In this document: positions 47,401 to 59,420 of the stretch, piece after piece
Layout of the letters: each line of letters begins with the position of its first letter
Position numbering within the stretch: the first letter of the stretch is position 1
Notes under the pieces: model-generated
What the model saw: the letters and a program-made list of their open reading frames with translations, nothing else
The model's database searches: none
What the model was told of the DNA's origin: nothing
NCBI RefSeq assembly: GCF_017591425.1
Contig: NW_024467120.1
Location: forward strand, 8,804,001 to 8,868,000
Reading direction: 5' to 3'
Length of the DNA stretch: 64,000 nucleotides
Source of the DNA: Ochotona curzoniae
Taxonomy: Eukaryota > Chordata > Mammalia > Lagomorpha > Ochotonidae
Position numbers and translations under genes: made by a program

Positions 47401-50400
47401 TCTGTTGAATCCAAAACCAAATGGTCTGAATTTTAGTTGTAATTGCATGCTATAGGTTTAATCTTGTTGCCTGTCTATGTAACTACTTCCCTATCTACCC
47501 ACCTATCAGTCATCTTAGAGCTGCATCTATCTGGCCTCGACATAAAGGTAGTACTTTTTGTCTTGTTGTAAATAATTAAAACAGCAGTAAGAAAAATGAC
47601 CTTCTAGGTGTTCCTCAGTGCTCTTGAGTGCTACTTGACTTGTGTCTCAATGGAAACCAGCTCCAGAATTTAAAAAAAAAAAAAACAACTTTGATCTTAT
47701 CTAAGATCATTGATGCTTCTCTTCCTCTTCTTTTCCTAAATGGGAGAAAGGCTGTATTACTCTGAGATGTAAGCAGATGTGCCTTGGGAGAAGAGGGTGA
47801 AAGCATGTCTGAAGTTTATTACCCTAGAATGGAAACAAACCTCCCAAACAATGAACGATCTTTACTGTTATATCCTGGAACATCTCTAGGGTAGAAGGCA
47901 TCTTCAGGCTCACTATTCTGGAATGTTTCCTTGTGTGAACATTGGCTACAAATGATTTTCCTAAGGTGGTTTATATTAATATTCTGATTCTTCAGATGAA
48001 GGAACCAAGGCATCAGTGAAGCCCATAAGATTCAAACTGGTCATTTGCCGTTAGCACCAATACCTAATCCACTGCAAATCCCATGTGATACATCCTCCCC
48101 TAACAAACAAACAAACAACAACAACAAGAAAAAACGTAGGGTGTTCTAGGTGGATTTATCTCGTGTCAAATATGTTGCGTTCTTCCTATTCTCATGTTTC
48201 TTAACATGAGGCCAGAATGGTTTCTTTCACTCTGTAATTGCCTAGTGAACTACATACTTTACAATTATTGGATACCTTATTAATATTGCCTGAATGAAGA
48301 AAATCTGTCACGATACATATGGTAAAAACTTGGCATTATATAACTTTAATAATGTATGACTGTGAAAAAGAGGTCACAACATAAAATTGAAATATAAGAT
48401 CATCCTACCTGAAATATTAATAGTGATCGCAACTATTTTTTTTAACTCAGCTGACACACTAGCTAGGATGTTTATGAATATTTGATGTATAAAGTTTAAA
48501 GAGATGAAGAATTGATAATAATCAATGAAGAAAAGTAGAAAACTCACACAAGTGAACCCATGTGAAAATACATATTTAAATACTGGATACTTTGTAAAAT
48601 AAAAATATATTTTATGTGAAAATGAAATGAAACTTTCTCAGTTTTTAACTGAAACCATGTTCTCTGCTGAAGAGTTAAAATTAGCAGTTGGATTATAGAC
48701 TTTTGCCTTCTCAATCCTGTACTGGAGCAAACGCCTTTGGCCTATAAAATACTCATCTTTTATTTGCATAGCTTGTGTTTCTTTTACATTATTCATGTCA
48801 CTGGAATATATATTCCTAAGTCTCCCCTGGCTAAAATCAGGAGGCTTCAAAATTCAGAACTGCTAAACCTCTTAAATGAAAACATTAGAGACTATTAGAA
48901 AAAAACCTGTTGCCAAAATTAGTCCCAACTTTGCCATTAAGTAACTACCTCCACTGAGGTTATTCAGGAGAATAAATCCGTGCAGTTGTATTCTCCCTTT
49001 TAGGCCAATATTCACTGCTTTCTTTTCCTTCTTAGGCTAAATGATGAGTTTTCAAAATCATTCTTGAATGCTTACTGAATACTGCTTGAAATATGTACCC
49101 TTTCTTGAGATAAGTACCATCTATCTCCAACACACCTGAAAAGAACAGAAAACTACATCTACATGACATTTCAATAAATGTTAAAAGTCAAACTTTAAAA
49201 CAAAGGGAACATTTTTTACCTTCAAAAAAGTGTAACAGGAAAACTGCAATGCAAGTTCTCACGCATTGGGAGGGATGTTATGTTTCATTATACTTTAAAC
49301 TGCTTTGGCAGTTGTGTTCCTTCCATATATGCAGGATATTAAAGTGTGAGCTGTGTGTGTGATTTATTGTGAAACCTCTTTACCCAAAAAAGCCCTGCTA
49401 TTTTGGTAGAGTTCAATATATTTCCTTTGGGGAAAATTAAATAAAATATGTTAACTCAGTTAAATTTGGATTCTAATGACAAATGACTCAATGTGTTCAC
49501 ATTGCGCAGGCACAGGAAATCTGTCCAGCAAAGGACTAAACTGGGAAGTAAGGTTTGAATATACACTGGCAAAATGTTATGGTCTGTTGTTTTAGTGTTC
49601 AGTATTACAAAATGCTCTGAATTTTAAGTAGTAAATTAAACAAATAGAAATGGGATTGTTGTATTCTGACATACAATCAAGCTGAAGCTCAAAACTGCAT
49701 ATTAAAAGTTCAAATATTAAATTAGACTAGAAGAGTGGAATGTATTTTAGATTGTGTATATCTGATAAAAGAGGATATTTTCACTTATCCCATGTCTGAC
49801 ATCTGTTTTGTCCAGATACATTCAGAGACAACTTGATTCTTTTCCGAAAACTGAATTGAATGTTCTAGTAGAAAGGAATATGAGGATACTCCATGAAAAA
49901 AAAAAAAAACTGGAGAAATGAAATTGAAAGATCAACTTATTTTGGTACCATCATTTTTTTTTAATTCAGCCATCGTTTTTTCGTAATATATTTCCTGTGA
50001 ACATTTTAAAGGATCCTTCATTTTGCCTTACTGTGATCTTTTTATTTGGTTTATAATGGTCATAAAGAATATTAAGGGAAAAGGTCAAGAAGTAACTTGG
50101 TTTTATTTATTTTTTTTTGCCAATTGACTTTGGTAGGGAAATCTAAACAACAAGAACAACAACAAAAACTGAACTCTATATTTGTTTTGTTCAAGATCAA
50201 TCCTGGCATAAATGTTAATAGTAATCTAATCCTAGTGCCTATAAAACTATCACATAATACAATGTTATTAACAATAAAAAAACCAAAAAAAACCAAAATT
50301 GTACCATATAATTCAAAATTCAAAATAAAAATATATTTTAAAAAATTATCAATTTAAAAAAATAAATAAAATTTGAATTTTGATGCTCTCAAAAGACCAG

Positions 50401-51369
50401 AGTGACTTAGAGATGAGATTACCCACTGCTGCTGATGCTAAACTGAGAGATGGATGCATAATTTTTTTACTGTGCAGTAAATATCAATCCTCAGAAAAAT
50501 TGCCTACAGACACAAAAAGAATCCTAGAGCCCACTCCATATGTTCCCAGTGTCCTTGTTGTAAGTCTTTGATGACCAACCTGAGTGATAATCTGAGGACC
50601 CAGTGCAGCCAATTCATTCTCCGAACAGGTAGTGAATCCCACTGCTCTGTCTCCCCCAAAACAGACTAACTTCTCCTAGAGGGTGACCGATATTAGTGGC
50701 CACTTACGAAATGAAGTATCAAACACTGGGTAACAGGACAATAAGGACAAATCATGCTCGTATTTCCTAGGAAACGTTGTCTGCTTTCTCAAGGCCATAA
50801 AACTCAACAAATTACATACCAAGATTCAAGTATATACATGCTTTATTGTTTTTGTTTCTTTTAGAACATCCCAAATGGATTTTTGGTGGGTTTTGTTTTT
50901 GTTGTTGTTGTTTTTGCCAAAACTCAAGAGAAAGTCTTCATACTACACAATTAGAATGCATAGGATGCTGGACTTTCTACTATTTTTTGAACCTACAATG
51001 TCATGATACACTTGAAAGGCAGAATGATGGACTTGTGACTGTTACTGAAAGACCATACCACTGAACTAATATGGGCGAAAATAGGGGGTCGGAGTGAACA
51101 GGGAAATCTCTGTGCCTCTAAACTGTATCATGTGGAAAAAATAAAGAGAAAGGTTTTTGCTTGTATCTTTTTTTACAGACCAGAATGTCTTGTCATTCTT
51201 CAGAATATGCTTTTTTTTTTGTGAGAAGTATTAAGACATGACAGCCTAGCGCTGAGGATTCAGTGAACAAAGTATGGATACTGTAGTTTAATCCCAAAGA
51301 ATGAGCCGAAAGATTTCCAAGTTAATGTTTCGATGGTATTGAGTGGGGAGTCTCTGTTGACGTTTTCAT
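47401..51369. other. Single-copy AT-rich DNA
   Basis: Nearly 4 kb with no recognised repeat and no supported gene. Simple tracts: (ACAA)/(CAA)n at about 48104-48126, (TTG)n at 50.89-50.92 kb, long A-runs at 47.67, 49.90 and 50.27 kb. Overlapping opposite frames at 50.07-50.36 kb reflect AT-rich low complexity. Confidence 0.55.
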
Positions 51370-51575
51370 CACTCGAAGCTGGAGGGTCATGGGGGAGAAC
51401 AGCCAGCCTGTAAAAGCGTTTGTTCTGGCCCTGCCAGAGCAACTATTGGCAGGACTCAGAATTCAAAACCCTAGAGCAGCTTAGGTTGTAAATTGATAAT
51501 TTTTATGTGGCCTGCAAATGATGTTATAAATATTCGGATGGCCCTTAGAACTGAAAAGGTTCCCCACCCATGACC
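51370..51575 (-). mobile_element. hAT-Charlie-like DNA transposon remnant
   Basis: The plus strand reads 'gcgtttgttctggccctgcc', 'aaattgataatttttatgtggcctgcaaatgatgttataaatattcggatggccctta' and ends 'aaaaggttccccaccca'. This is the reverse of a hAT element that begins 'tggtggggaacctttt', continues 'gggccat..gaatatttataacatcatttg', and later has a 'ggccagaacaaacgc'-type segment. Family not assigned. The far terminus was not found. Confidence 0.55.
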
Positions 51576-51915
51576 TAAAGTGACGCCTTTGGTATATTTT
51601 GGAAGGCATATTATCATACTGTAGAAAATGTAAAATGTGATGTACACATGAAAGGTTGTATGAGCTAATACATGAGCTTAAAAATACATGATAATGAAAT
51701 AGAAGATAAACAATACTCCCCTCACACAGTTATTATTAGCTGGAGAAAACCTCGCAGTAGAGACAAAGGTAGCTCGTTTCTGAACTGTTTTCTTCAAGAA
51801 CATTCTGTGAGATGGGATCTGCGATCACAGTTTGGGTTGAACGGTTTTCAGGTCTCTAACATGTCCTCATGCTACTTTTATATTTGGAGTTTAAAGCATG
51901 GCCAGCCAGCCACTC
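51576..51915. other. Unclassified AT-rich DNA
   Basis: No gene or repeat recognised; a short frame at 51672-51929 shows no domain. Confidence 0.45.
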
Positions 51916-52008
51916 ACATGATGGCTTAGTGGCTACAGATAGTATTACCCCCGGTGTTGGACCTCTGTTGATTTTGACTAATCTTAAGTGTAAATGATTG
52001 AATAGTTT
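51916..52008 (+). repeat. Diverged direct repeat, copy A
   Basis: Starts 'acatgatggcttagtggctacagatagtatta' and aligns collinearly by eye with 52466-52560. Family unknown. Confidence 0.65.
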
Positions 52009-52299
52009 AAACATGAGTTGCTTTTAGTGGACTGTTATTGGCTGAATAGACCTGGACTTAAAAGTTCTCACAATGGGAGCAAGTGAATGTGTCTTTTAGT
52101 CTAATTGCTCATGGGACAAATCATCTCTTTGAACTGAAGAGCAGGGAAGCATGAGGCAGCAGAACTGATAGACATCAAGTTCCTGTTGGAACTCAAACAC
52201 TAAGTGCTCTCCTTTTATCTCTGTCTGCTCACTATAACTCCTGAGAAGGCTGGATGACATAAGCTGAATTAAGAAGTTACAAGATGCATTGTATTATAA

Positions 52300-52465
52300 A
52301 TGATCTCTATAATTATATATATTTCATTTACATGTATCACATAAGTTGATTTATACCAATTCTTGGTTATTCATGTACTAATATGTATATCATATACATG
52401 ATATATAATATGTTATATATTGTATATATGATATACCATATATGATTTTAGAACTATATATACTT
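52300..52465. repeat. AT-rich palindromic low-complexity DNA
   Basis: Dense overlapping TATATA/ATATAT and near-palindromes such as 'atgtatatcatatacat' and 'gatatataatatgttatata'. It could extrude hairpins. It lies between the two copies of the direct repeat and resumes after copy B (52.57-52.66 kb). Confidence 0.8.
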
Positions 52466-52560
52466 ACATGAAGGCTTAATGAATGCAGATAGCATTAGCC
52501 CTGGTGATTTGTTGTATTTCTGCTAGTTTTGACCAATTTTAGATGTGATTGTTTGAATTC
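52466..52560 (+). repeat. Diverged direct repeat, copy B
   Basis: Starts 'acatgaaggcttaatgaatgcagatagcatta', then 'gttttgaccaattttagatg', parallel to copy A ('attttgactaatcttaagtg'). Confidence 0.65.
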
Positions 52561-53225
52561 AATCATTTATATAATATCTTATTGCATATATTAATTTATA
52601 TATTACATAGCATTATAATCATATGGTATATAATTATATATTATATACAGCATCCGTATGATACCATAATCTTCAACATACATGATAATGATGGAGTTTT
52701 TTAAAGATTCGGTATTGCAGTAAGAGCACTTAGCATTAGATGTAATGTTTAACACCATGTTAAAGATGCGCCTCTGGTTTTGTTTTTACAAAAATCGCAA
52801 AAAAGGCTGGATTGGTCTTACTGGTACAATAGCGTAGAGAGGTAATATAGTTCACCAAAGAAAGTAACTGGTCTCCTCAAAACGCTGTTTAGAAAGCAAA
52901 GAATTCCCCAAACCTACGGGATAACCCCTGTAATTTTGTAGCTCTTAAAATATGTCCCTTACATGTACTTAACACCCCAAGCAAATACTACACTATGTTG
53001 ATCTCGAGGAAATACAAATTTTTTAAATTTGAGATAGTACGTGTATTTTCATAAAAGTAAAAATAACAGATGATTATTGTAGAAGTAACAGAAAGTTCTA
53101 TGAAAGAAGGAAACTCACTTCCCACAACCCTGTGACTGAGCATTAAGCACCATTAATGTTCTTTTCTATTTATCCTAGGTTTATCTTTTTGCTGTTCAAA
53201 CTATCAAATAATGATGGTATCAGTA
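52561..53225. other. AT-rich unclassified DNA
   Basis: Starts in more TA-rich sequence, then single-copy. No gene recognised. Confidence 0.45.
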
Positions 53226-53400
53226 TTAATAAATGCTGGCATTTACTACGAATTTATAGCCTAGCACTTTTATACATGCTTTTTGCATGTGAACTCACTT
53301 TATCTTACACTACCTCCATAAAAGAAATAGCATTTTCCCCCACTTTAACAGGAAACAGATCCAAACAGCATAACCCCGAACTCCTACCGAGATTCAACAT
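53226..53400 (-). repeat. MIR remnant, antisense
   Basis: 'gcctagcacttttatacatgc', 'gtgaactcactttatcttacactacctcc' and 'catttcccccactttaacaggaaacagatcc' follow the antisense MIR order ('ctaagcactttacatgc', 'atctcatttaatcctcacaacaacc', 'ttatccccattttacagatgaggaaactg'). Confidence 0.6.
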
Positions 53401-53836
53401 GCACATGTGTTTTATCCAGCTTAGTGGCAAATAGTACCTTATTGAAGAATATATAAACATAATAATCTATTACGAAAAACCTAGAAAATGCAAAATTAAA
53501 AATAACCATAGAAAAAGAACAACCATTTAATATAATCACAGTCAAAAATGCTAATGAATTTTTTACAGCTTAGTTTATCCTATAATTTAAAATATATTTG
53601 ATAATTCCACATAAATAGCTTAAAAAGCCACTTCATTGGCTTGTGCTTATCACTGGAGCAAACACATTATTTCAGAATATTGAAAGCCGCAGTCCTATCA
53701 GCTTTCCCAGGCTCATAATTTAATTGGGCAAATATGACTAAAAAGGGCACAATAGAAATGCTATTTCAATATTGAACAGTGTGAAATAAGAAAATATGCC
53801 TTTATTTGATATTGTAGAAAATCAAGAGAACTGGTA
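53401..53836. other. AT-rich unclassified DNA
   Basis: No gene or repeat recognised. Confidence 0.45.
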
Positions 53837-53890
53837 TCTCTCTCCCCCACTCTAAATTTGCCTTTCAAAGAAATAAAATTTTAAAAATAG
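53837..53890 (+). mobile_element. CSINE 3' tail fragment
   Basis: 'atctctctcccccactctaaatttgcctttcaaagaaataaaatttt' is the terminal pyrimidine run and 'tgcctttcaaataaa' tail of an old CSINE with no body upstream. Confidence 0.6.
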
Positions 53891-54440
53891 ACAATTGAGA
53901 GAAAACAGTAATCCCCAAACTTAAGTGGGATTTTTTTCATCTTATTAAGATGATCCTAGAATTACATTTAGAGTTCAGGAAAAATGTGGTTTCATGATGA
54001 TAATAATCACATTATTCAGTATAGCATAGCACAGGTTAAATGATTGATTCAAATTTAAATATTTTGTCTATGGGCCATGTGTGCATTACATCAACCAGGA
54101 TTCTGAATTTTTACTGTGAATAAACTTAAAGATTCATATTGAAGGAAACAAAACGTGAACTGGAAAAGATACAGATTTAGAGAATCTGAAATCATCAAAA
54201 AATGTGTATCCCAGCAGAAACAGAGCTGAATAATGTGTGTCATTAAGCTAAGAACTTGATAGTTATAGAGATTATGTAAACTGCCATTTTGCTTATGTGA
54301 TAATCCACTGATTAGTAAAGTCCCTTTTTCCTTAAAGATACAGTGTAACATCTGAGTATGTTCAAAAACCTTTGTATTTAAAAAAAAAAAGTATTTTTAG
54401 CCAATCAGCTGGTTTGGACACATTTGTCAGTAACATGGAT
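53891..54440. other. AT-rich unclassified DNA
   Basis: No gene or repeat recognised; an 86-codon minus frame (54351-54091) is unremarkable. Confidence 0.45.
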
Positions 54441-54449
54441 ATAGAAATT

Positions 54450-54771
54450 TTATGGCCCAACGCAGCAGCCTAGTGGCTAAAATCCTCACCTTGAACATAC
54501 TAGGATCCCATATGGGTGCCGGTCTCATCCCGCTTCCCATGCAGCTCCCTGCTTGTGGCCTGGGAAAGCAGTCGAGGATGGCCCAAAGCCTTGGGACCCT
54601 GTACTCAAGTGGGAGAACTGGAGGAGGTTCCAGGCTCCTGGCTTCAGATGTGTGCAGTTCCGGCTGTTGCGGGAGTAAATCATCAGATGGAAGATCTTCC
54701 GTTTTGTCTCTCCTCCTCTCTGTAATTTGCCTTTCCAATAAAATAAATAAATCTTAAAAAAAAAAAAAGAA
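54450..54771 (+). mobile_element. CSINE, full length, with short target-site duplication
   Basis: 'atggcccaacgcagcagcctagtggctaa', 'ggatcccatatgggtgccgg', 'gtggcctgggaaagcagtcgaggatggcccaaagcc', 'gggagtaaatcatcagatggaagatcttcc', tail 'ctttccaataaaataaataaatctt' plus A-run. 'atagaaatt' flanks both sides (54441-54449 and 54772-54780). Confidence 0.95.
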
Positions 54772-54784
54772 ATAGAAATTCTAG

Positions 54785-55240
54785 ATGAAACGTTAGTTGA
54801 TAAAACATAGATTAAATAAATGTCTAAGTCATCATAACTCAGTAGAATTTATTCAAGGCCTATATACTCAGATTCAGAAACCAATCATCGTAATTGATAT
54901 TGACAAAAAAGGAAAATTTTGTGATAATCTCTATATATGTGGAAGACACATTTGATAAAATTGAGGAGTTATAGTCGAAATTTTTTGCTAAATTAGAAAG
55001 AAACTGCATCAGTTTTATAAAGAATTCATGAAATTTCTTTAGCTAACGTATTTGTTGGTAAATACAAAACTTCTACTACATGGAAAGACTTTCAGCAGTT
55101 CCATTCAGTATTGTAATAGTGATTTTAGGAAGTACAATTAGAAATAAAAATCTGAAGCCAAAACATGAATTCTGATAAGTTAGTTTATAAAGAAATTCTA
55201 TTTTTTATGCTGGCAAGCAGCTAAAATATTTTGGATAAAG
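54785..55240 (+). mobile_element. Ancient LINE-1 fragment (ORF2 reverse-transcriptase region)
   Basis: 'cagtagaatttattcaaggcctata' (L1 'cagtaggatttattccaggaatac'), 'aaaccaatcatcgtaattgatat', 'tttgataaaatt' just after the catalytic 'IDAEKAFDKI' region, and later 'ttcagcagttccattcagtattgtaatagtgattttagg' (L1 'ctattcaacattgtactggaggttctagcc'). Riddled with stops. Confidence 0.6.
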
Positions 55241-55246
55241 TATTAA

Positions 55247-55400
55247 GGAGGTGGGTATTGTAGCACAGTGGATTAAACTACCCCTTGCTGCACCTGCATT
55301 CCATATTAGAGGAGTGGGTCAAGTCTAGCACTGCTCACATATTTGCTGTCCTACAGTGATGGACTTGGAACACTGAGCCGATAATAACCTGTGTGGACTA
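55247..55400 (+). mobile_element. CSINE 5' fragment, old subfamily
   Basis: 'gaggtgggtattgtagcacagtggattaaac', 'gcacctgcattccatattagagg' and 'gtgatggacttgg' follow the head of old CSINEs; the 3' half is not recognisable. Confidence 0.6.
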
Positions 55401-56825
55401 CTGACTGACAATCAATAGCCAAAGTTTATTAACACCTTCAGACTATTAAAATAAGCTTGTCACATAGGCATCCACGGATGGAGCTTGATCCATTTACATA
55501 TCAACAGCAAGAGACAGTCCCCCAATACACAGCTTGTTCCTCTAGCAGGTCCTTTGTGTAAACCTGCAAACCACGAGGCTTTCTGTTCATTCATCTCCTT
55601 CCCCATCCTTTCAGAGGAGATTCAACTGCCTCTGTTTCCCCCAGCAAAGACAGGCCACTTCATAAGGGGAATTGTAGTGCCTACTAATTTCCCTTTGAAG
55701 TATTCTTAAAATGAAAAAGCTATGCAAATCGGCCAAGATTTATTATAATAATTTAATCTCAACTCAAGACTAAACATTTAATAAAGTGGTCACAAGTAAA
55801 CAACGTAATTCTAGGTGAGTTTGAATTCAAGTAAATACAGAAAGCGCATATTTTAAACTTCACTTTGGGTAGTGTACTGTCTGGTTACATACATATTATT
55901 CCTAAAATGATCATTTGCTAAAGTGAATATGAATAGAGATGCAGAGATACAGTAATTTCATAAGTGGTATTGATAGTGGCAATTTTCAATTCTTAAAGTG
56001 TCATATATTACACTATGATGGGAAGAGGTTATGCTTTGGTTCAGGAGGATGTATGAGGTGGGAAGGGCTTTCCGTAGAGGATGAAAGGGGGACATAAAAA
56101 TGGCTATAAGAAGTTTGCTGGGGATGATTGTGAAAATATACTACCTATACATAACAGAATTTTAATAATGAGCTGAAACTATCCAACAGTCTGAATGGGT
56201 TGAATAGAAATCTGTCCAAGCCACTGTGACCACAGTTGGCAAGTTTTAAAGAAACCTGTCCATTTAAAGCTTCATTCTCAGATCCCAGGAAGTAATGGAA
56301 AGTTGACATTCCTGCAATGACTCCATCAGTGACGTTCTGGGAACTGGAACAGCACCAGAGGCATTCTCTGACCCCTGAAGGAAGTGACTGAGACATCTGC
56401 CATGGGATTTAAATAGCAATTGAATTTTGTGTGTTTGGGTTTCTTGCTTTTCTGTGTTTTAGTTTCTCTTTATAGCTGAGCTAAACTGTCAAGGCTGCAT
56501 GATAAATATGTCTTTTCCCAGCACAATAATCTTCATCACCTACAAAAACATTAATTTATTTCATGCTTCATTACAGGTGTCATTTATTGCCTTACTTTCA
56601 ATACTCAACTTAAACAAATACTAGGTTTTTACAACACCATGGAGTATGTAGAGAGAATTTAATTTTTTTTTTCTCAGTAGACTTTGTTGAGGTTTCTTAG
56701 CTAATGAGAGATCCAATGAAAATCTTCCTCAAAACAACATTGAGTCCCGGGCGGGGGATGTTGCATCCATTTAGAATCCGTATCACATCTATATTTTTAC
56801 ATATGGAAGTCCGAATGACAGACCA
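55401..56825. other. Unclassified intergenic DNA
   Basis: No named repeat or gene. Frames at 55485-55709 (+) and 56145-56396 (-) show no domain. A T-run precedes the next SINE at about 56.66 kb. Confidence 0.5.
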
Positions 56826-57068
56826 AGCAGATTTCCCATCTAGGTTGCACAACAAATGCCCACAACAGTTTGATCAAAACCAGGAACTTGGAAGTGAATT
56901 CAGGTCTGCTGGCTAGATGTTAGGACACAATTATTTGATCTGTCACCTGCTGCCTCCTGCAGGCTGCACTAGCAGGATGTGGGAATGAGGATCCAGACTC
57001 AGGACTTCAACCCAGGTATTCTGATAGGATGAAGGCATCCTAAGCACTGGGCCCAAGGCCTGCCCCAA
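56826..57068 (-). mobile_element. CSINE, old subfamily, 3' part eroded
   Basis: 'cacaacaaatgcccacaacag', 'aaaaccaggaacttggaagtgaattcagg', 'cacctgctgcctcctgcaggctgc', 'agcaggatgtgggaatgagg', 'gggcccaaggcctgcccc' are in antisense order. Confidence 0.75.
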
Positions 57069-57264
57069 TCATTCCTATTAAAATTTTTAAATTTGTGACG
57101 TTATTTATCTAGAAATGTTTCTAAAACTGTTTTCTGATTGTACTGCTCCTCAGGCAAAAATCTATTTCCATTGTTTGAACTGACATGGGGACCTTTCTTT
57201 TGTTTGAATTAGAGTAAGATTTCAATTCCTGAGTTAATCATTAGTATACATTTAAATTATTATC

Positions 57265-57370
57265 TTTATTTATAATTGCTGTTGCATGTATCCTGTTTCT
57301 CTAATTAGGTTATAAGCACTTGGTGGAACCAAGCTGTGGGCATATAGAAAGAGCAGTTAGAAAGATTCAA
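57265..57370 (+). mobile_element. Possible L2 3' end fragment
   Basis: 'tgtttctctaattaggttataagcacttggtggaaccaagctgtgggcatatag' resembles the L2 terminus ('tctcctactagattgtaagctccttgaggacagggactg'). Confidence 0.4.
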
Positions 57371-58344
57371 ACTCTTAGTGCTGGTATCTGCTATCCAATA
57401 CATTTGGGATAATGTCACAGGAAAAAGAGAAAAATGTAACAAGAGAAAATTGTTATAAGCAAATACGAAAAGCAGTGAAGAAATCTTAGATACTTGTGAT
57501 CATGAAGAATTTGACAATCCTACTGTTTCCAGAAAGAACAAATTTGACAGACAAATATCAAATTGAAATTATGGTCTTTGTCATGTCAACATGGCTTCTT
57601 CTACAAGACAGAAATGTGGAGTTTAATGATGCAGTAGAATATATGCATTTCCCTTCAATCTTTCCGATACTTTTTATTAATGAATGACAGAAAGCCATCC
57701 AACATTTATCACCATTTTCAAAACAGAATGACTTTTCTTATTCAAATAATATCCTAGAGTCAGTTAAAATAATTCCTTAGATATAAAAATATACTCTTTA
57801 AAGTTAGAAAGCCAGAAAAAAGTCACAGCATTGGTAAGGTGTTGAAGAGTCTGCACTCTTCATGAAAATGATTTCTAGGAGGTGCATAATAATCAGCCAA
57901 TAGTATAATTTCATCTGAAGGCACATATGGATATTGTATCATTGGCATACTCTTGGAAGTTTAATTATATAATCTGTGAACGGTTATATTACATCGATGT
58001 TGCATAAAACTGATTTTGTTTAAATTGTGGTTATTTTTAGAAGCACGATATGAGCTGGAAATAACACTTGGTTTGTAATTGACATAGTTTCAGCTATCTG
58101 ATCAACAAGGAAAGGTACTACCATGTCAACAAAAGCAGCTGCACAAAAATGACAATTCACTTACTGCACTAATTAGAGAGAACAGTTGGAAGTCAATAAT
58201 ATGTCTTCTAATCTTGATTCAGCAGTGCAGAAAATAATTAAAGCTGAAAAAACAATGACATAGTGTCTGCGAGTGTGTGCATTTTCAACATGGTGTGAAC
58301 ATTCCTTTTTAAAAGAGGAGATTCTTTTACTTGGAACACAGAGT
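57371..58344. other. Unclassified AT-rich DNA
   Basis: No gene or repeat recognised. Confidence 0.5.
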
Positions 58345-58625
58345 GAAGAGAAACTAAGCAAGAGAGAGAGAGAGGTGAGAATCGGGGTGAGGGAGAGAGA
58401 TCTTCCATCTGCTGGTTCATTCCCCAAATGGGCCGAAACAGCTAGGGTTGTGCTAGGCTGAAGGAACTGGGAACCCACACGGATCTCCCACACAGGTGCA
58501 GGGAACCGCACACTTGAGTCATCATTTGCTGCCCTTTTTAGGCCCATTAACAAGAAGCAAGCAGGATTTGAACAAGTACCCTGATACAGAATGAGGGCAT
58601 CCCAAGTGGCAGCTTAGCCTGCCGA
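58345..58625 (-). mobile_element. CSINE, older subfamily
   Basis: 'agagagagagaggtgag', 'gagatcttccatctgctggttcattccccaaatgggcc', 'ggaactgggaacccacac', 'gatctcccacacaggtgcaggg', 'gcatcccaagtggcagcttagcctgcc'. The GA run is the complement of the CT-rich 3' region of old CSINEs. Confidence 0.88.
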
Positions 58626-59057
58626 TTCATAATGCCTAAGAACACTCATTCTTAGTATGGCTGGATAACTATCAAGCACAAGTTTCTTGCATGAGTACCT
58701 GATGGCAGGGAAAATATTCATTTAAAAAACAGTTTCTTCAAGTGATGGGTAATATGAAAGGGGTAGTCAGGATTCTGAGTCATAGAGCCTGAAACTTTAA
58801 ATACAAAACCTGAACTGTCTTAATTGCCAGAAGGTTGAAGTTTGCTAACCACTCTTTGGGAGAAGCAATCATTCATGCTTTACTGGACACATTATCATAA
58901 TATCATCAAATTTCTACAACAAAATGGAAAGAAATGCTCTGAGCTCTGAGTGCCTTGAGAAGCTGAAGGAAAAAAGTTACTATTACTACTCAAGTTAGAA
59001 CTCTGAGCACCAACTTCTGAACATGATGTGGTCAACCTTTAGTGTGCAAAAGGAGCT
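58626..59057. other. Unclassified intergenic DNA
   Basis: No gene or repeat recognised. Confidence 0.5.
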
Positions 59058-59177
59058 GAATGGGACCCAGCATAGTAACCTAGTGGCTAAAGTCCTCATC
59101 TTGCATGCACCAGAATCCCATATGGACGCCGGTTTTTTAAAATGGTGGCCCACTTCCCGTCCAGCTCCCTGCTTGTG
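59058..59177 (+). mobile_element. CSINE 5' fragment, abruptly truncated
   Basis: 'gggacccagcatagtaacctagtggctaaagtcc', 'aatcccatatggacgccggtttttt', 'cacttcccgtccagctccctgcttgtg' then an abrupt change of sequence. It keeps the promoter head but lacks the 3' two thirds, the opposite of normal SINE truncation. Confidence 0.88.
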
Positions 59178-59420
59178 ACTGTCTTGAATTTGGCCTGTGT
59201 TTTGCTTCCCGGAAGCCCAGACAATTACAGAATGTGTAGATAGCTTCTCCAGTTTGCCTTACGTCGTGTGACTTTCTTCTTTATGTGTATTTTCATTTGG
59301 GGGGCCAGTTTGCTCATTCTCATTTTGCTTTGGCAAAACACTTGCTGTATCCAGAGAACACTGCCTATACATGAATACAAATGACCTCTCAGCCCCATTC
59401 TATTGAAGTGGTGTTGGAAT
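59178..59420. other. Orphan segment between a truncated SINE and a truncated L1
   Basis: About 240 bases matching neither neighbour. On the minus strand it continues the L1 RT frame into non-L1 residues ('KIHIKKKVTRRKANW'). Identity unknown. Confidence 0.5.

Noticed and set aside
48104..48126. Tandem 'acaa/caa' array as a functional repeat
   Set aside because: Short simple sequence typical of A-rich DNA.
54452..54757. Overlapping frames of 101, 103 and 69 codons
   Set aside because: All are translations of one CSINE in different frames and strands.
58173..58553. 126-codon minus frame
   Set aside because: Runs through an old CSINE; composition (Ser/Leu-rich from the CT tract) reflects the repeat.
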